7,451 bases of DNA, from assembly GCA_030637665.1 (NCBI GenBank), contig DAOWGA010000051.1, forward strand, positions 1-7,451, written 5' to 3'. Below are positions 7,155-7,451 of the stretch, piece after piece. The translations under genes were made by a program, and so were the position numbers. The DNA is from Lysobacterales bacterium. Its GTDB lineage: Bacteria > Pseudomonadota > Gammaproteobacteria > Xanthomonadales > SZUA-36. The first letter of the stretch is position 1. The number at the start of each line of letters is the position of its first letter. Below the pieces are notes generated by a model. It saw only the letters and a program-made list of their open reading frames with translations. It was not told where the DNA came from and did not search any database.

Positions 7155-7227
7155 CAACAGCTTTTTCAGGGCGCTGAATGCCCGCACCGCCTTCCAAAAA
7201 TGCGGTCGCAGAGAACAGGGCGCCTTA

Positions 7228-7451
7228 CTAAAAGTACCAGGCAAATTGTGCAAACAAGCTCGGTCCCGTTGAAAAATAGAGACCATCCACCGGCGCTTCG
7301 ATTCCACCGTATTCGGAGCCATCAGGGCCTAGCGGAATGTTTAAAGCTGCCAGGACCTGGAGATCCTGTTTCCAGTCATACTGGGCAACGAACTGGGCCA
7401 GCGCGGATGGGTCTTCCAGGTTGATGAAGAAATTGGGGATCAGCATGAACA
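7228..7451 (-). CDS. Unrecognised protein, C-terminal fragment, probably an outer-membrane beta-barrel
   Basis: The last 73 codons of a gene that enters from the right edge; the stop is at 7228-7230. The frame is open through the window end, so the internal ATG at 7444-7446 should not be taken as the start. The fragment alternates hydrophobic and polar residues in strand-like runs (FMLIPNFFINLED, LAQFVAQYDWKQDLQVLAALNIPL) broken by Gly/Asp/Pro turns (GPDGSEYGG), and ends in GPSLFAQFAWYF. Aromatic residues at the last, third-last and fifth-last positions match the C-terminal signal recognised by the BAM machinery, which suggests an outer-membrane barrel ending in a strand. I do not recognise the family. 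It converges on nadK and is probably unrelated in function. Confidence 0.6.
   Translation of the reverse strand, partial: FMLIPNFFINLEDPSALAQFVAQYDWKQDLQVLAALNIPLGPDGSEYGGIEAPVDGLYFSTGPSLFAQFAWYF

Noticed and set aside
7186..7206. ACCGC / GCGGT hairpin as a terminator for the minus-strand gene
   Set aside because: It has only five pairs, an 11-nt loop and no T-run following it in the minus direction.
7167..7223. CAGGGCGC direct repeats 49 bp apart as ends of a small mobile element
   Set aside because: Eight bases only, with no terminal inverted repeats or internal gene. Chance in a GC-rich spacer is likely.
7053..7424. Open frames crossing the nadK 3' end and the spacer on either strand
   Set aside because: They overlap nadK, the REP hairpin and the barrel fragment, and their composition is not protein-like.

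Overview
The window reads as chromosomal DNA of a Gram-negative proteobacterium, most likely a gammaproteobacterium. The reasons are a MetH N-terminus close to the enterobacterial enzyme, a giant NAD-dependent glutamate dehydrogenase that aligns along its whole length with the Pseudomonas type, an ArsR-methyltransferase regulator of the SahR type, a REP-like palindrome, and a protein ending in an outer-membrane-barrel C-terminus. Base composition is moderate to fairly GC-rich by eye. No phage, plasmid, CRISPR, tRNA or rRNA signal was seen. Species cannot be named.

Layout: (1) Positions 1-222, minus strand, hold the first 74 codons of metH (cobalamin-dependent methionine synthase), running off the left edge. 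(2) Positions 235-1218, minus strand, hold sahR, an ArsR-type winged-helix domain fused to a class I methyltransferase fold. Only 12 nt separate its stop from the metH start, so the two form an operon. (3) Positions 1219-1367 are a divergent control region with a candidate sahR promoter, an 18-bp imperfect palindrome at the expected start of transcription (candidate SahR operator), and a TATAAT box for the rightward gene. (4) Positions 1368-6338, plus strand, hold the giant glutamate dehydrogenase (1656 aa with the start preferred here). (5) Positions 6353-7123, plus strand, hold an NAD kinase 14 nt downstream, with a clear ribosome binding site. Its sequence is of the alphaproteobacterial/plant-like short type rather than the usual gammaproteobacterial NadK. 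(6) Positions 7120-7140 hold a REP-like hairpin whose foot includes the nadK stop codon. (7) Positions 7228-7451, minus strand, hold the C-terminal end of an unrecognised, probably outer-membrane beta-barrel protein.

How the genes fit together: leftward, SahR is expected to sense S-adenosylhomocysteine and relieve repression of its own operon, which makes the enzyme that remethylates homocysteine. Rightward, the glutamate dehydrogenase feeds 2-oxoglutarate into central metabolism while reducing NAD+, and the co-transcribed NAD kinase converts NAD(H) to NADP(H), so this operon could link glutamate catabolism to the balance of the two cofactor pools. These links are inference from gene order. 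I found no convincing wholly new system. The most interesting points are the divergent regulatory region, the gdhB-nadK pairing with an atypical kinase, a sharply AT-rich patch inside the catalytic part of gdhB, and the REP element at the nadK stop.
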